DNA of 20,025 nt from UBA9848 sp003454065 (GTDB lineage: Bacteria > Spirochaetota > Spirochaetia > Sphaerochaetales > Sphaerochaetaceae). Location: assembly GCA_946629155.1 (NCBI GenBank), contig CAMOXM010000016.1:1-20025 (forward strand). Direction: 5' to 3'. Positions 8,169-15,530 of this stretch are shown in pieces (the stretch's first letter is position 1; every line of letters begins with the position of its first letter). Under the pieces are notes generated by a model, which was not told the origin of the DNA, made no database searches, and was given only the letters and a program-made list of their open reading frames with translations. The position numbers and the translations under genes were made by a program.

Positions 8169-9377
8169 TCAGTTGACTTTCTGCAACTTGCCGTTCACCA
8201 CTCTGTATTCGCCGAGGAAATTAGGAACGGTTCCGTTGACCTTGTATACTCCCTGATTCGCGACCAGATCTCCGTTAGGAGCAAAATTAATGGTTCCGGA
8301 AACACCGGCGAAATCCTTCATGGCTTCGACTTGCTTGCGGAACGCCTCTCTGGAATTCTCTCCCCTATTAAGCATGTTTTCTGCAGCCTTGATATAGATG
8401 TTCGCGCCATCATAAGCATTGCAGGCAAATGAATCCGGAGCATGTCCGGTCTTAGCCGAATACGAATTCACAAATGCCGAATAAAGCGTGGATTCCTTGA
8501 CTTGAGGCGGCGCGATATAGACGACGCCATCGGTATAAGCGCCGGCATTCGCGTATATGATCGGATTCGAGAAGCCATCCCCCGAAAGGAAAGGCTTATT
8601 TATCCCAAGCTGATTAGCCTGTTCGAGAATCTGAGCCATCTCCTCGGTGTAGTTAGGGATGTAAATCGCTTCCGCACTGCTTCCTCTAAGCCTTGTCAGC
8701 TGAGTTCTGAAATCCCTGTCGCCGATATTGCAAGTCTCCACCATCACGACTTCGCAGCCGCTATTCGCTTCAAAGCTCTTTTTCATGCCTTCATACAGTC
8801 CTTTCGAATAGTCGTTCATCGTATAAAGAACCGCGATCTTCTTGTATTTCAGCTCCTGAGCGAAATACGCCCCGGCAACTTCGCCTTGCAACCCATCCGA
8901 AATAACGGTCCTGAAGATATAGTTGCCGGTATTAGTGATATCCTTATGGGTTGCACTCGGAGACATGACGGTTATGCCTACGTTCTGACACATCTCCGCA
9001 ACTGCAAATGTCTCGCCTGTAAGAACAGGGCCGAGGATTCCGACAATCGACTTGTCGGCAACAGCCTTTTCAGCCTGCGCCAGCGCCCTGTTCTGATCCC
9101 CTGCAGAATCCAAAACCTCAAGCTGAACCGTAAATCTGGCATTAGACGACTCTTTCTTGTTGAATTCCTCTACCGCCTGTTCAACCGCATCCCTGCAATA
9201 AGTGCCGTAATTGGCATAATCGCCCGTAAGCGGTCCTATGAAACAAAATTTCACGCTCCTCTCGCCTGCCTTAACCGCGCCATCGCCGGATTGAGAGCCA
9301 CCTTTCTTGTTGCACGATACGGCAAACACGCAAGCAACCGCTGCAACAAGAAAGAACATTCTTGCTATCTTCTTCAT
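8169..9377 (-). CDS. livJ: Branched-chain amino acid ABC transporter substrate-binding lipoprotein (LivJ/LivK type)
   Basis: This 402-residue periplasmic-binding protein heads the liv operon and would deliver branched-chain or related amino acids to LivHM. It opens with a signal peptide ending in a lipobox-like VFAVSC (Cys22), so it is probably a lipoprotein. Family features are FCFIGPLTGDYANYGTYCRD near the mature N-terminus, GILGPVLTGETFAVAEMCQN, VMSPSATHKDIT, FRTVISDGLQG and AVLYTMNDYSKG. The reading frame is open for 21 more codons upstream. The ATG at 9375-9377 is chosen because GGGAG precedes it at proper spacing and the signal peptide begins there. The gene symbol is by family, and ligand preference cannot be read from the sequence. 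Confidence 0.9.
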   Translation of the reverse strand: MKKIARMFFLVAAVACVFAVSCNKKGGSQSGDGAVKAGERSVKFCFIGPLTGDYANYGTYCRDAVEQAVEEFNKKESSNARFTVQLEVLDSAGDQNRALAQAEKAVADKSIVGILGPVLTGETFAVAEMCQNVGITVMSPSATHKDITNTGNYIFRTVISDGLQGEVAGAYFAQELKYKKIAVLYTMNDYSKGLYEGMKKSFEANSGCEVVMVETCNIGDRDFRTQLTRLRGSSAEAIYIPNYTEEMAQILEQANQLGINKPFLSGDGFSNPIIYANAGAYTDGVVYIAPPQVKESTLYSAFVNSYSAKTGHAPDSFACNAYDGANIYIKAAENMLNRGENSREAFRKQVEAMKDFAGVSGTINFAPNGDLVANQGVYKVNGTVPNFLGEYRVVNGKLQKVN

Positions 9378-9411
9378 AATATTCTCCCATAATTCTCTTA
9401 TTAAAAAGGAG

Positions 9412-9440
9412 ATGATACCATAGCGTTTTTTTTTATGCAA
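9412..9440 (-). promoter_or_regulatory. Sigma70-type promoter of the liv operon
   Basis: On the minus strand TTGCAT (9435-9440) and TATCAT (9412-9417) are separated by exactly 17 bases. Nine consecutive A's follow the -35 box directly. The -10 lies about 35 bases upstream of the start of the substrate-binding protein gene. Confidence 0.7.
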
Positions 9441-9473
9441 GATAATGTATGGCCGTATTCGGCGAAATAAGCC

Positions 9474-10212
9474 TCAGCGCAATCTTTCCGGGAAAACCGC
9501 ACGAACAAGCGCTGCGGCGAGGATGTCAGTCGGATCAACGATCGCGATCCCTTCGCATTCCATCCTGCCGGAGAATACCAACGGCAATTCGGTGCATCCC
9601 GATATGACTGAATCGCAGCCTTTGGATTTCAAGTTCGCCACGGCCCGCTTCAATCGACGCCCTCGCTCTTTTGGAAATCGCAGTCGAGGACTTTATCCCG
9701 TACTCCTTGTCGTATATGGCATTGTGAACAAGCAGCGAAACATCCTGATCCGGCTTCACAAGCTCAATTTCGCAGCATTCCGAAAAATATTCGTCATAGA
9801 CGCTGGTTTCAAGCGTTCCGAGCGTAGATAAAAGGCCGGCCCTTCTAATTCCGCCGGATCTTTCAAGATGCTGTCGGACGCACTCTATCATGTTGAGGAA
9901 GCAAATCAATTCGGGAATTGCGACATGGTCTAATATCCTTTTGGAATGCGCCGTATTGCATGCTATTGCCGCAACGGAAGCGCCGCATGCGGCAAGCTTC
10001 TCAAAACAAGCGCTGATTCCCGATGCCGGATCGCTTCCGCCCGATAGGAGGTATGCCGTCCTGTCCGGAATCGAAGACGGACAGGACACTACGAAAGTGT
10101 CGATATGCTCCTGATCGATTGCCGCTTTCGTGTGCTTCAATATTTTGATGGCCAAGTCGTATCCGGCGGCAGGCCCGGCTCCGCCTATTATGCCAATCGC
10201 CTTGCCGTTCAT
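9474..10212 (-). pseudogene. Aspartate/glutamate racemase family gene with a one-base frameshift
   Basis: The N-terminal part is a clear Asp/Glu racemase: GIIGGAGPAAG at the start, then the first catalytic cysteine in AAIACNTAH. In the uninterrupted frame the C-terminus becomes nonsense after RASIEA and stops at 9535. In the neighbouring frame the family C-terminus continues: AVANLKSKGCDSVISGCTEL, LPLVFSG and AIVDPTDILAAALVRAV, with the second catalytic cysteine in SGCTEL and a TGA at 9474-9476. Removing one G from the GGG run at 9644-9646 joins both parts into an open frame of 245 residues, a normal length. The ATG at 10210-10212 overlaps the stop of the upstream PH-domain gene (ATGA); the frame also extends to a TTG at 10219-10221. 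The gene is either recently inactivated, phase-variable, or carries an assembly or sequencing error. If intact, the enzyme would interconvert L- and D-aspartate or glutamate in the cytoplasm. Confidence 0.85.
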
Positions 10213-10604
10213 TCGTCGCAAACATCAACGGGCAAGCCCATCGCCCAATCGAAAAGCTTTTCACGAGCAGATTGCACTTGCTGGAAAACGAACGCATCGC
10301 CCCCATCGGCTTCGACGACTACGCTTGAAAAAAGAAAACGGCGCCTGAACTCCCACGCTTTGATTCGTGAGCGCGAAAGAGCCATGACGCTCGAACCGGC
10401 CAAAGCCGAGCTTCCTATGATTATCAGACGGCTGGATGTAACCGCAACCATCTTCCTGCTGCCATCCCAAAAGCCGGTGAATATGCAATTCAGGCTTTCG
10501 CCGAGCGAAAGCACGGCGGCAAGCGTTTTCAGCTCAAGCCGATGATAATATTCGCTGTAGATTCCAAGCTCGCGCAGCCTGGATTCCAATTCCTTCTTTT
10601 CCAT
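10209..10604 (-). CDS. Small PH-domain-like (YokE-type) protein of unknown role
   Basis: This 131-residue protein has no signal peptide. From about residue 30 it shows the pattern of bacterial PH-like domains: LGESLNCIFTGFWDG, then KMVAVTSSRLIIIGSS, a short strand with SVMALSRSRIKAWEF, and a C-terminal helix around REKLFDWAMGL. Such domains occur in cytoplasmic proteins of unknown biochemistry. The ATG at 10602-10604 lacks a good Shine-Dalgarno. Its TGA overlaps the ATG of the racemase gene, so the two are probably translated together. No clear promoter is visible in the roughly 60 bases between it and the repeat at 10666. The fold call is a family-pattern judgement. Confidence 0.65.
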   Translation of the reverse strand: MEKKELESRLRELGIYSEYYHRLELKTLAAVLSLGESLNCIFTGFWDGSRKMVAVTSSRLIIIGSSALAGSSVMALSRSRIKAWEFRRRFLFSSVVVEADGGDAFVFQQVQSAREKLFDWAMGLPVDVCDE

Positions 10605-10665
10605 ATAAAAACGAACAGCCTACATTCAACCGATCGATAATCGTTTCAACAGAACATATCCATTC

Positions 10666-10828
10666 GGGCGCTTCTAAAAATCTGCTTGTTCGAAGATGCC
10701 TGCGGATTTCCGAGACGCAAAACCGGCGGAAAACGCAGGAATACTTGCCGTATTTCGAGGCTTTCCGCCGGTTTTGAGACCGAAAAGGCGTCCGGCAGGT
10801 TCGGATTCTGAGATTTTTAGAATCGCCC
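10666..10828. repeat. 163-bp near-palindromic MITE-like or REP-like element
   Basis: The element is symmetric around position 10747. The outer ends GGGCGCTTCTAAAAATC (10666-10682) and GATTTTTAGAATCGCCC (10812-10828) are inverted copies with one mismatch. The inner 14-mers AAAACCGGCGGAAA (10719-10732) and TTTCCGCCGGTTTT (10762-10775) are perfect inverted copies. A central AATAC/GTATT pair flanks a 5-base loop. The regions between are also similar but diverged. A related arm is at 1-63 and a solo end at 4142-4156. TTC directly flanks both ends, a possible but weak target duplication. It encodes nothing that I can recognise and lies between the symporter terminator and the PH-domain gene. Whether a transposase moves it cannot be told here. 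Confidence 0.85.
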
Positions 10829-10832
10829 TTCT

Positions 10833-10863
10833 AAAAAAAGCGGTCGGACTAAACGCCGACCGC
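10833..10863 (-). terminator. Strong rho-independent terminator of the symporter gene
   Basis: On the minus strand GCGGTCGG (10856-10863) pairs perfectly with CCGACCGC (10840-10847) around an 8-base loop, then runs into seven T's (10833-10839). It lies about 130 bases past the symporter stop codon. The palindromic repeat begins 4 bases beyond the T-tract. Between this hairpin and the stop codon (10864-10990) I see only a weak GC-rich hairpin near 10965-10985 and nothing else. Confidence 0.88.
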
Positions 10864-10990
10864 CTGTTTGCGAAAATACGAAGTCGCTTCAGACGCCTCC
10901 GAGCCGAAAAGTCCAATCAAGACCAAGCTTCATGCGAATTCGAATACGGACTTCCGGCGAAAGGCGCACGACCGTCGCGCATCCGACGAC

Positions 10991-12292
10991 TTACAATACG
11001 GGAGAATCCTTCTCAAGATACCCCATCTTCTTAGCCACGCAAGTCGTGCAGGCGAGATCTCCAGTGACATTAAGCGCAGTTCTCCCCATATCGAGAATAG
11101 CGTCTATTCCGAGAATCATAGCATACGCGCCAGCGAGGATGGTTCCCGGATTTATCGGCAGGTTGATTCCTTGCATGACCATCGCAAGCATTATCGCTCC
11201 GGCTCCGGGAACCCCTGCGGTTCCGATGGAAGCAAGCGTCGCCAAAAGGACTATCATGCTCATTTCACCAAATGTCAAGCCTCTTCCATAGCAGGACATC
11301 ACAAGGAAGAATGCGCATACGCCCTGATAGATGGCCGTTCCGTCCATATTGATCGTGGCGCCGAGCGGAAGCGAGAATCCATATACTTCCTTATCGACTC
11401 CGAGGTTCTCGGCAGCCTGCATCGTGGTAGGAAGGGTTCCGTTGGAAGACCTGGTTACGAATGCCGTGATGAACGGCGTTCTGGCCTCTTTGAAGAACGG
11501 CTTGATTCTTATGCCGAAAACCCTGAGAAGACCGCCATACACCAAAACGACATGAATCGCATATCCGAGGAAGCATGCGACCGTCACATTCACCAACGCT
11601 CCGGCGACCTTCGCCCCGTTCTTGGCGAACACTTCGGCTATGAGAACCGCCACTCCTATGGGAGCGTATTGCATTATTCCGCGAACCACCATCATCATGA
11701 TTTCGGAAAGCGCATCGAAAATCTGATAAGTCACATGGGCGGCGCTAGAAAGTCTCTCGTCCTTGGAGACTTTCAAATAGGAAAGGCAAAGCCCGAACAA
11801 AAGAGCAAAGAAGATCACTTGAAGAATGGTCTCATTCACCAACGAAGACAAAACGCTCGTGGGCACTATGTTGTAGATGACAGACCATACGTTCGACGTA
11901 GCCGTCTTACCCGCGGCATCAGCGGCAAGAGCGGAAACCGAAGCGAGCGCGGCGTGAGGCTGGAAAATGTTCGCCATAGCCAAACCGATAATAACGCCTA
12001 TGGCGGAAGTCACCAGATAGATTATCACGACCCTCAAGCCTATCTTTCCTATATTAGCCGGAGAAACCGATGATGCGCCGATTACCAAAGTGCTCACGAC
12101 AATCGGGATTATGATCATCTTCAAAAGCCTCGTGAAGATCGTTCCGAACATGCTTATCCATGCCGGAAAAGCCGTAATCCCAGATGATGCGAGGATAATT
12201 CCCGCAATCGCTCCGATGACCAGTCCGATCAGAATCTTGTAAAGCACATTGAATTCCAGATATGCTTTGAAAACGCCTCTCTTCTGTTCCAT
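10991..12292 (-). CDS. Sodium/proton-coupled acidic amino acid (dicarboxylate) symporter, SLC1/DAACS family
   Basis: This 433-residue inner-membrane transporter belongs to the glutamate/aspartate symporter family. Hairpin 1 carries SSNGTLP (282-288), TM7 has NMDGT (315-319), hairpin 2 has GTAGVPGAG (357-365), and TM8 reads GIDAILDMGRTALNVTGD (395-412). Arg404 occupies the position that binds the substrate side-chain carboxylate in characterised aspartate transporters, so acidic amino acids are the likeliest substrates. The frame is open for 17 codons upstream, but AGGAGGAGA just before the ATG at 12290-12292 fixes the start. The gene has its own promoter and terminator and so is monocistronic. 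A racemase for the same class of amino acids lies downstream, which suggests but does not prove a functional link. Confidence 0.92.
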   Translation of the reverse strand: MEQKRGVFKAYLEFNVLYKILIGLVIGAIAGIILASSGITAFPAWISMFGTIFTRLLKMIIIPIVVSTLVIGASSVSPANIGKIGLRVVIIYLVTSAIGVIIGLAMANIFQPHAALASVSALAADAAGKTATSNVWSVIYNIVPTSVLSSLVNETILQVIFFALLFGLCLSYLKVSKDERLSSAAHVTYQIFDALSEIMMMVVRGIMQYAPIGVAVLIAEVFAKNGAKVAGALVNVTVACFLGYAIHVVLVYGGLLRVFGIRIKPFFKEARTPFITAFVTRSSNGTLPTTMQAAENLGVDKEVYGFSLPLGATINMDGTAIYQGVCAFFLVMSCYGRGLTFGEMSMIVLLATLASIGTAGVPGAGAIMLAMVMQGINLPINPGTILAGAYAMILGIDAILDMGRTALNVTGDLACTTCVAKKMGYLEKDSPVL

Positions 12293-12396
12293 TTCTCTCC
12301 TCCTGTTTTCATATCGAGACCTGAAAGCCCCCATTTCCTGCAAAAGCGGAGCACCGCTCGCAAAAGAAAGCTTTCGAATCCAATAATCCCGGTTAG

Positions 12397-12425
12397 ATTA
12401 TAGGGAATGCAGCCCTTTATCGCAA
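12397..12425 (-). promoter_or_regulatory. Sigma70-type promoter of the symporter gene
   Basis: On the minus strand TTGCGA (12420-12425) and a perfect TATAAT (12397-12402) are separated by 17 bases. The start codon is about 105 bases downstream, leaving a roughly 100-base leader. A short AGCGG/CCGCT hairpin followed by TTTT occurs in that leader; it is too weak to call as an attenuator. Confidence 0.75.
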
Positions 12426-12457
12426 ATGCGGGGCGGAGCGGCGCGAGGGAACGAGAA

Positions 12458-12904
12458 TCAGGACAGTCCCTTTTCCTTTGAAAGCAGACATTCAAGGGCA
12501 TCGATGTATCCTCGCAAGCCTTTCCCCATTATTGTCTTGGCGACGTATTCGCGGACATAGCTTGTCTGGCGAAAACCCTCTCTGGAGGAAACATCGGAAA
12601 TGTGAACTTCGACCGCAGGTATTCCAGTCGCCTTGAGCGCATCGAGAATCGCGACTGACGTATGGGTGTATGCGGCGGGATTTATGACGATGCCGTCGAT
12701 TTTATCGAAATAGGCTTTCTGAATCCTATCGACGAGATCGCCCTCGTGGTTGGACTGGTATGTTTCGACTTCTATCATATTTTTTCGAGCGTAGTCTGAA
12801 ATCATGGAAAGCAAGTCCTCGTAAGTCTCACAGCCGTAAATATCCGGCTCCCTTATGCCGAGCATGTTGATATTCGGTCCGTTAACAACAAGAAACCTTT
12901 TCAT
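12458..12904 (-). CDS. aroQ: Type II 3-dehydroquinate dehydratase
   Basis: This 148-residue enzyme removes water from 3-dehydroquinate to give 3-dehydroshikimate in the shikimate pathway and normally acts as a cytoplasmic dodecamer. Type II motifs are NGPNINMLGIREPDIYG (8-24), with Arg18 and catalytic Tyr23, then INPAAYTHTSVAILDAL, and EVHISD with His101. The last motif is usually EVHISN or EVHLSN, so the Asp in place of Asn is a small deviation. Length is normal. The ATG at 12902-12904 lies 23 bases inside the end of the aroE-aroK fusion, so translation is likely coupled. It is the last gene of the aromatic cluster. No convincing terminator follows; the symporter promoter begins about 35 bases on. 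Confidence 0.93.
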   Translation of the reverse strand: MKRFLVVNGPNINMLGIREPDIYGCETYEDLLSMISDYARKNMIEVETYQSNHEGDLVDRIQKAYFDKIDGIVINPAAYTHTSVAILDALKATGIPAVEVHISDVSSREGFRQTSYVREYVAKTIMGKGLRGYIDALECLLSKEKGLS

Positions 12905-14144
12905 TGAACCCCCTCACTATCTTGGCTACGGCATCCGTGACGCTCCCCTCGTTGGGCACCCGCACGTCAGCGTATTTGGAATACAAGCCTGCTCGCTCGG
13001 CGTATTTCCTCTCCAAGCTTTCCCTTGTGGATGTAAGCGGCCGGGAGGAAGTAGCCTTCAGGAGACTCAAAGGCCGGTCAATCCAAAATACGATTCCATT
13101 ATGCTTCAGCATTCTCATGTTGTCCGCGCTTAGCGGAACGCCACCGCCTGTGGAAACGACAAGGCCGTTCTTTTCCGAAATCTCCCTAACGACTTCGCTT
13201 TCCTCTTTTCTGAACCTCTTCTCGCCGAATCTAGTTATGAAATCCGCAATCGTCATGTCAAAACCTCTTTCGGCAAGCCTCCTTGCGATTATGGCATCGG
13301 TATCTGCAAATTCTCTGACCATGCCCTTGCATACATGCCGTCCGATGGTCGTCTTGCCGCATGAGGGCATCCCTATCAGGACGATATTAAGCTTTTGGCT
13401 GAGGATGCGATGATAGATATCGCAAATCTCGCGCTCGCTTCCGGCTGATGTCCCGAAATGATTCGCGGCATGAACGGCTTGCGCCGCAAGCATATAGAGA
13501 CCTCCGGACGCCGGTATGCCCTTTTGCAAACCGGATTGTATGAAATCTGTATATAACGGATTATATATAACATCAGTTATTCCTATCAGATTACGATAAT
13601 TATCGATTCTAATAGGCATTGAATTAGAATTCGGGAACATTCCGACCGGAGTAGTATTGATCACATAATCCACATCTAGCTTTTCAGCCGCCTCGTAGCA
13701 TATCGCGTCTTCATTAGGGGTGCGCGATGCCTGGTAAATGGTCTTCACGCCAATTGACTTGAGAACGGCCTTGGCCGTCCTGCTCGTGCCTCCAGTCCCT
13801 AAAACAAGAGCCTTTTTGCCATCCAGCGAAATCGGTTGCCTCGAAATCAGGGCCTTCAACCCTAGGAAATCGGTGTTGTAGCCGAAAAGCCTGCCGGATT
13901 TGCAGACAATCGTATTGACCGCTCCCGTCTCCTTCGCCTCCGGTGAAATCCAATCGAGATATCTGACGACGCTTGTCTTGAAAGGAATGGTCACATTGAT
14001 TCCCTTGAAATCCCTTTTCGCCATGAATTTTTCGAGCTCGTTTTCATTAAGTTCGATAAGATCGTACTTGTAATTGCCGATCATGGCATGAATAGTTTTC
14101 GAAAAACTATGGGAAAGCCTTTCGCCTATGAGACCATATTCCAT
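12882..14144 (-). CDS. Fused shikimate dehydrogenase and shikimate kinase (AroE-AroK)
   Basis: One 420-residue chain carries two consecutive shikimate pathway enzymes. Residues 1-250 are shikimate dehydrogenase: GERLSHSFSKTIH near the N-terminus, INVTIPFK with catalytic Lys56, GAVNTIV, NTD with Asp92, and the NADP-binding LGTGGTSRTAKA (115-126). Residues 252-420 are shikimate kinase: P-loop GMPSCGKTT (258-266), DTD (281-283), STGGG (331-335) and the lid region with SRPL. Both active sites look complete. The frame extends 16 codons upstream, but the ATG at 14142-14144 follows an AAGG/AGGG ribosome site and starts the canonical MEYGLIG. The aroC stop is 4 bases before it, and aroQ overlaps its 3' end. 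The fused chain would turn 3-dehydroshikimate into shikimate 3-phosphate. Confidence 0.93.
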   Translation of the reverse strand: MEYGLIGERLSHSFSKTIHAMIGNYKYDLIELNENELEKFMAKRDFKGINVTIPFKTSVVRYLDWISPEAKETGAVNTIVCKSGRLFGYNTDFLGLKALISRQPISLDGKKALVLGTGGTSRTAKAVLKSIGVKTIYQASRTPNEDAICYEAAEKLDVDYVINTTPVGMFPNSNSMPIRIDNYRNLIGITDVIYNPLYTDFIQSGLQKGIPASGGLYMLAAQAVHAANHFGTSAGSEREICDIYHRILSQKLNIVLIGMPSCGKTTIGRHVCKGMVREFADTDAIIARRLAERGFDMTIADFITRFGEKRFRKEESEVVREISEKNGLVVSTGGGVPLSADNMRMLKHNGIVFWIDRPLSLLKATSSRPLTSTRESLERKYAERAGLYSKYADVRVPNEGSVTDAVAKIVRGFNEKVSCC

Positions 14145-14148
14145 TTCC

Positions 14149-15255
14149 CTAACCTTCAAAAGGGCCTGTGCCTGCAAGCGCGTCAGTCCCATATCTTAAC
14201 GAGAGGAAATCGCAGACAACGATGGCCGCGAGGCTCGTTATGACAATGCAAATGCGTCTTATGATAGCAGGATCATGCCTGCCATTTATCTCAATCACCG
14301 AATTTTCGCCTTTCAGAAAGTCGATAGTGTCCTGACGCTTGGAAATGGACGGCGTCGGTTTGACGGCGCATTGGAATACGACCGGCATGCCATTCGTTAT
14401 GCCGCCATTCGCACCACCGTTATTATTAGTCCGGGAAACCACCTTGCCATTTAAAAATGCGAAGGCATCGTTCGCTATGCTCCCCTTAGCATCGGCAAAA
14501 CCGAAGCCTAGGCCGAATTCCACTCCCTTAATCCCGCCTACCGAAAACATCGCATTAGATATGACGCCTTCGACAGAGGAAAACCACGGTTCGCCTAATC
14601 CTGCGGGAAGCCCGACGATTGCCGTCTGCGTGATTCCGCCTATGGAATCACCATCCCGTTTCGCTGTTTCGATTTCCTTTTCGAATTTTTCCTGCGCATC
14701 TGATATGATTGGAAACATCCTGCCGCCAATAGCATCGATTTCCTTCTCGAAATCCGAGAAACTTCTGTCATGCGCGTTTCCGCATCGAAGAATGTGCGTA
14801 CCGATTCTCACCCCTCTGTTTTTAAGCGCACTAAGGCAAATCGCACCAAGTCCTACGATCGGGGCGGTGATTCTTCCCGAAAAATGTCCGCCGCCCCTAT
14901 AATCCTCAAAACCATGATATTTGCAAAACGCCGCATAATCCGCATGCGACGGCCTGGCCTTGCCTCTAAACGCTTCATAGGAGGAGCTGTCAGTGTCGGC
15001 ATTGGGTATGATCATGCAAATCGGCGCACCCGTCGTAAAGCCGCCGAACACTCCGCCGACGATTTCATACTTATCTGCTTCGACCCTGGCGGTATCCGTT
15101 TTCGCATTCGGGCGACGCTTCGCCAAATTGGCGTCTATAAGATCGTAGTCAACCTTTACTCCGGGAGCGAAACCGTCAAGAACCGCGCCTATCATCGCGC
15201 CATGGCTTTCGCCGAATAGCGTCATCTTCACATTGTTTCCGATGGTGTTTTTCAT
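14149..15255 (-). CDS. aroC: Chorismate synthase
   Basis: This 368-residue enzyme makes chorismate from 5-enolpyruvylshikimate 3-phosphate with reduced flavin, the last common step to aromatic amino acids. Motifs are LFGESHGAMIG near the start, AKRRPNAKTDTARVEADK, ARPSHADY, YRGGGHFSGRITAP, the NNNGGANGGITNGMPV loop, and RHDPAIIRRI near the C-terminus. GGGHFSGR is the form I associate with clostridial and treponemal enzymes. The frame is open 27 codons further upstream, but the family N-terminus begins at the ATG 15253-15255. Its ribosome site is weak (AAGAGC), so coupling to upstream translation is possible. It heads the cluster aroC, aroE-aroK, aroQ. Confidence 0.93.
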   Translation of the reverse strand: MKNTIGNNVKMTLFGESHGAMIGAVLDGFAPGVKVDYDLIDANLAKRRPNAKTDTARVEADKYEIVGGVFGGFTTGAPICMIIPNADTDSSSYEAFRGKARPSHADYAAFCKYHGFEDYRGGGHFSGRITAPIVGLGAICLSALKNRGVRIGTHILRCGNAHDRSFSDFEKEIDAIGGRMFPIISDAQEKFEKEIETAKRDGDSIGGITQTAIVGLPAGLGEPWFSSVEGVISNAMFSVGGIKGVEFGLGFGFADAKGSIANDAFAFLNGKVVSRTNNNGGANGGITNGMPVVFQCAVKPTPSISKRQDTIDFLKGENSVIEINGRHDPAIIRRICIVITSLAAIVVCDFLSLRYGTDALAGTGPFEG

Positions 15256-15396
15256 AAGAAGAGCTCTTGATCGCTTTTCCAACATCTTTCGGGTCATCAA
15301 AGTGCTTTCCAAACACCACAAGGCGTTCATCAGCACTTCTCATGTCCACGAAACTCTCATTGCGTTAGAAACCGCATATAGGGAAAACCTTAGACC

Positions 15397-15459
15397 CTAC
15401 AGCAGAAACATCGAAAAACCGCATGCAACAAGAAATGTCAAAAAAGCATTGTATTTCAT
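15397..15459 (-). CDS. Possible 20-residue leader or signal-like peptide upstream of aroC
   Basis: An ATG at 15457-15459 is preceded by one of the strongest ribosome sites in the window (AAGGAGGAGG at 15464-15473, well spaced). The frame ends at TAG 15397-15399 after 20 codons, four of them Phe and one Tyr. The product is hydrophobic with a Lys at position 2 and FLVAC in the middle, like the start of a lipoprotein signal. It may be a leader peptide for the aromatic cluster or the remnant of a broken lipoprotein gene. The remaining 15256-15396 holds a second frame (ATG at 15341-15343) that looks coding by composition but overlaps the aroC start; I do not call it a gene. Confidence 0.35.
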   Translation of the reverse strand: MKYNAFLTFLVACGFSMFLL

Positions 15460-15489
15460 AAGACCTCCTCCTTACTCTAGTGCGCTTCC

Positions 15490-15520
15490 AAAAAAATGCA
15501 ATTCCATGTCTATGGAGATT
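15490..15520 (-). terminator. Possible ligA terminator or aro attenuator
   Basis: On the minus strand a TCCAT/ATGGA stem, extended by AAT/ATT across one bulged base, has an AGAC loop (15500-15520). A run of seven T's follows at 15490-15496. The stem is AT-rich and not strong. It is downstream of ligA and also downstream of the aro promoter, so it could end ligA transcripts and also reduce readthrough into aroC. Confidence 0.4.
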
Positions 15521-15530
15521 CTAGAAACGC

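Noticed and set aside
10674..10916. Minus-strand open frame of 80 codons within the intergenic repeat
   Set aside because: It lies almost entirely inside the palindrome and terminator, with no ribosome site. Repeat-derived frames of this kind are spurious.
10868..12073. Plus-strand open frame of about 400 codons
   Set aside because: It is antisense to the symporter, which has every family motif. The translation is rich in Arg, His and Ser, as expected of a shadow frame.
12293..12396. Possible riboswitch or attenuator in the symporter leader
   Set aside because: Only a 5-bp hairpin with TTTT is visible, and no known riboswitch core is recognisable.
15176..15343. Minus-strand 55-codon frame overlapping the start of aroC
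   Set aside because: The first 29 codons look coding by composition, but it runs 80 bases into aroC in another frame, has a poor ribosome site and matches nothing known. It may be a gene remnant; I keep it only as part of the leader observation.
15480..15499. Resemblance to the repeat end (GCGCTTCCAAAAAAATGC)
   Set aside because: It matches the GGGCGCTTCTAAAAATCTGC end at about three quarters of positions, but lacks any second arm and is AT-rich enough to arise by chance.
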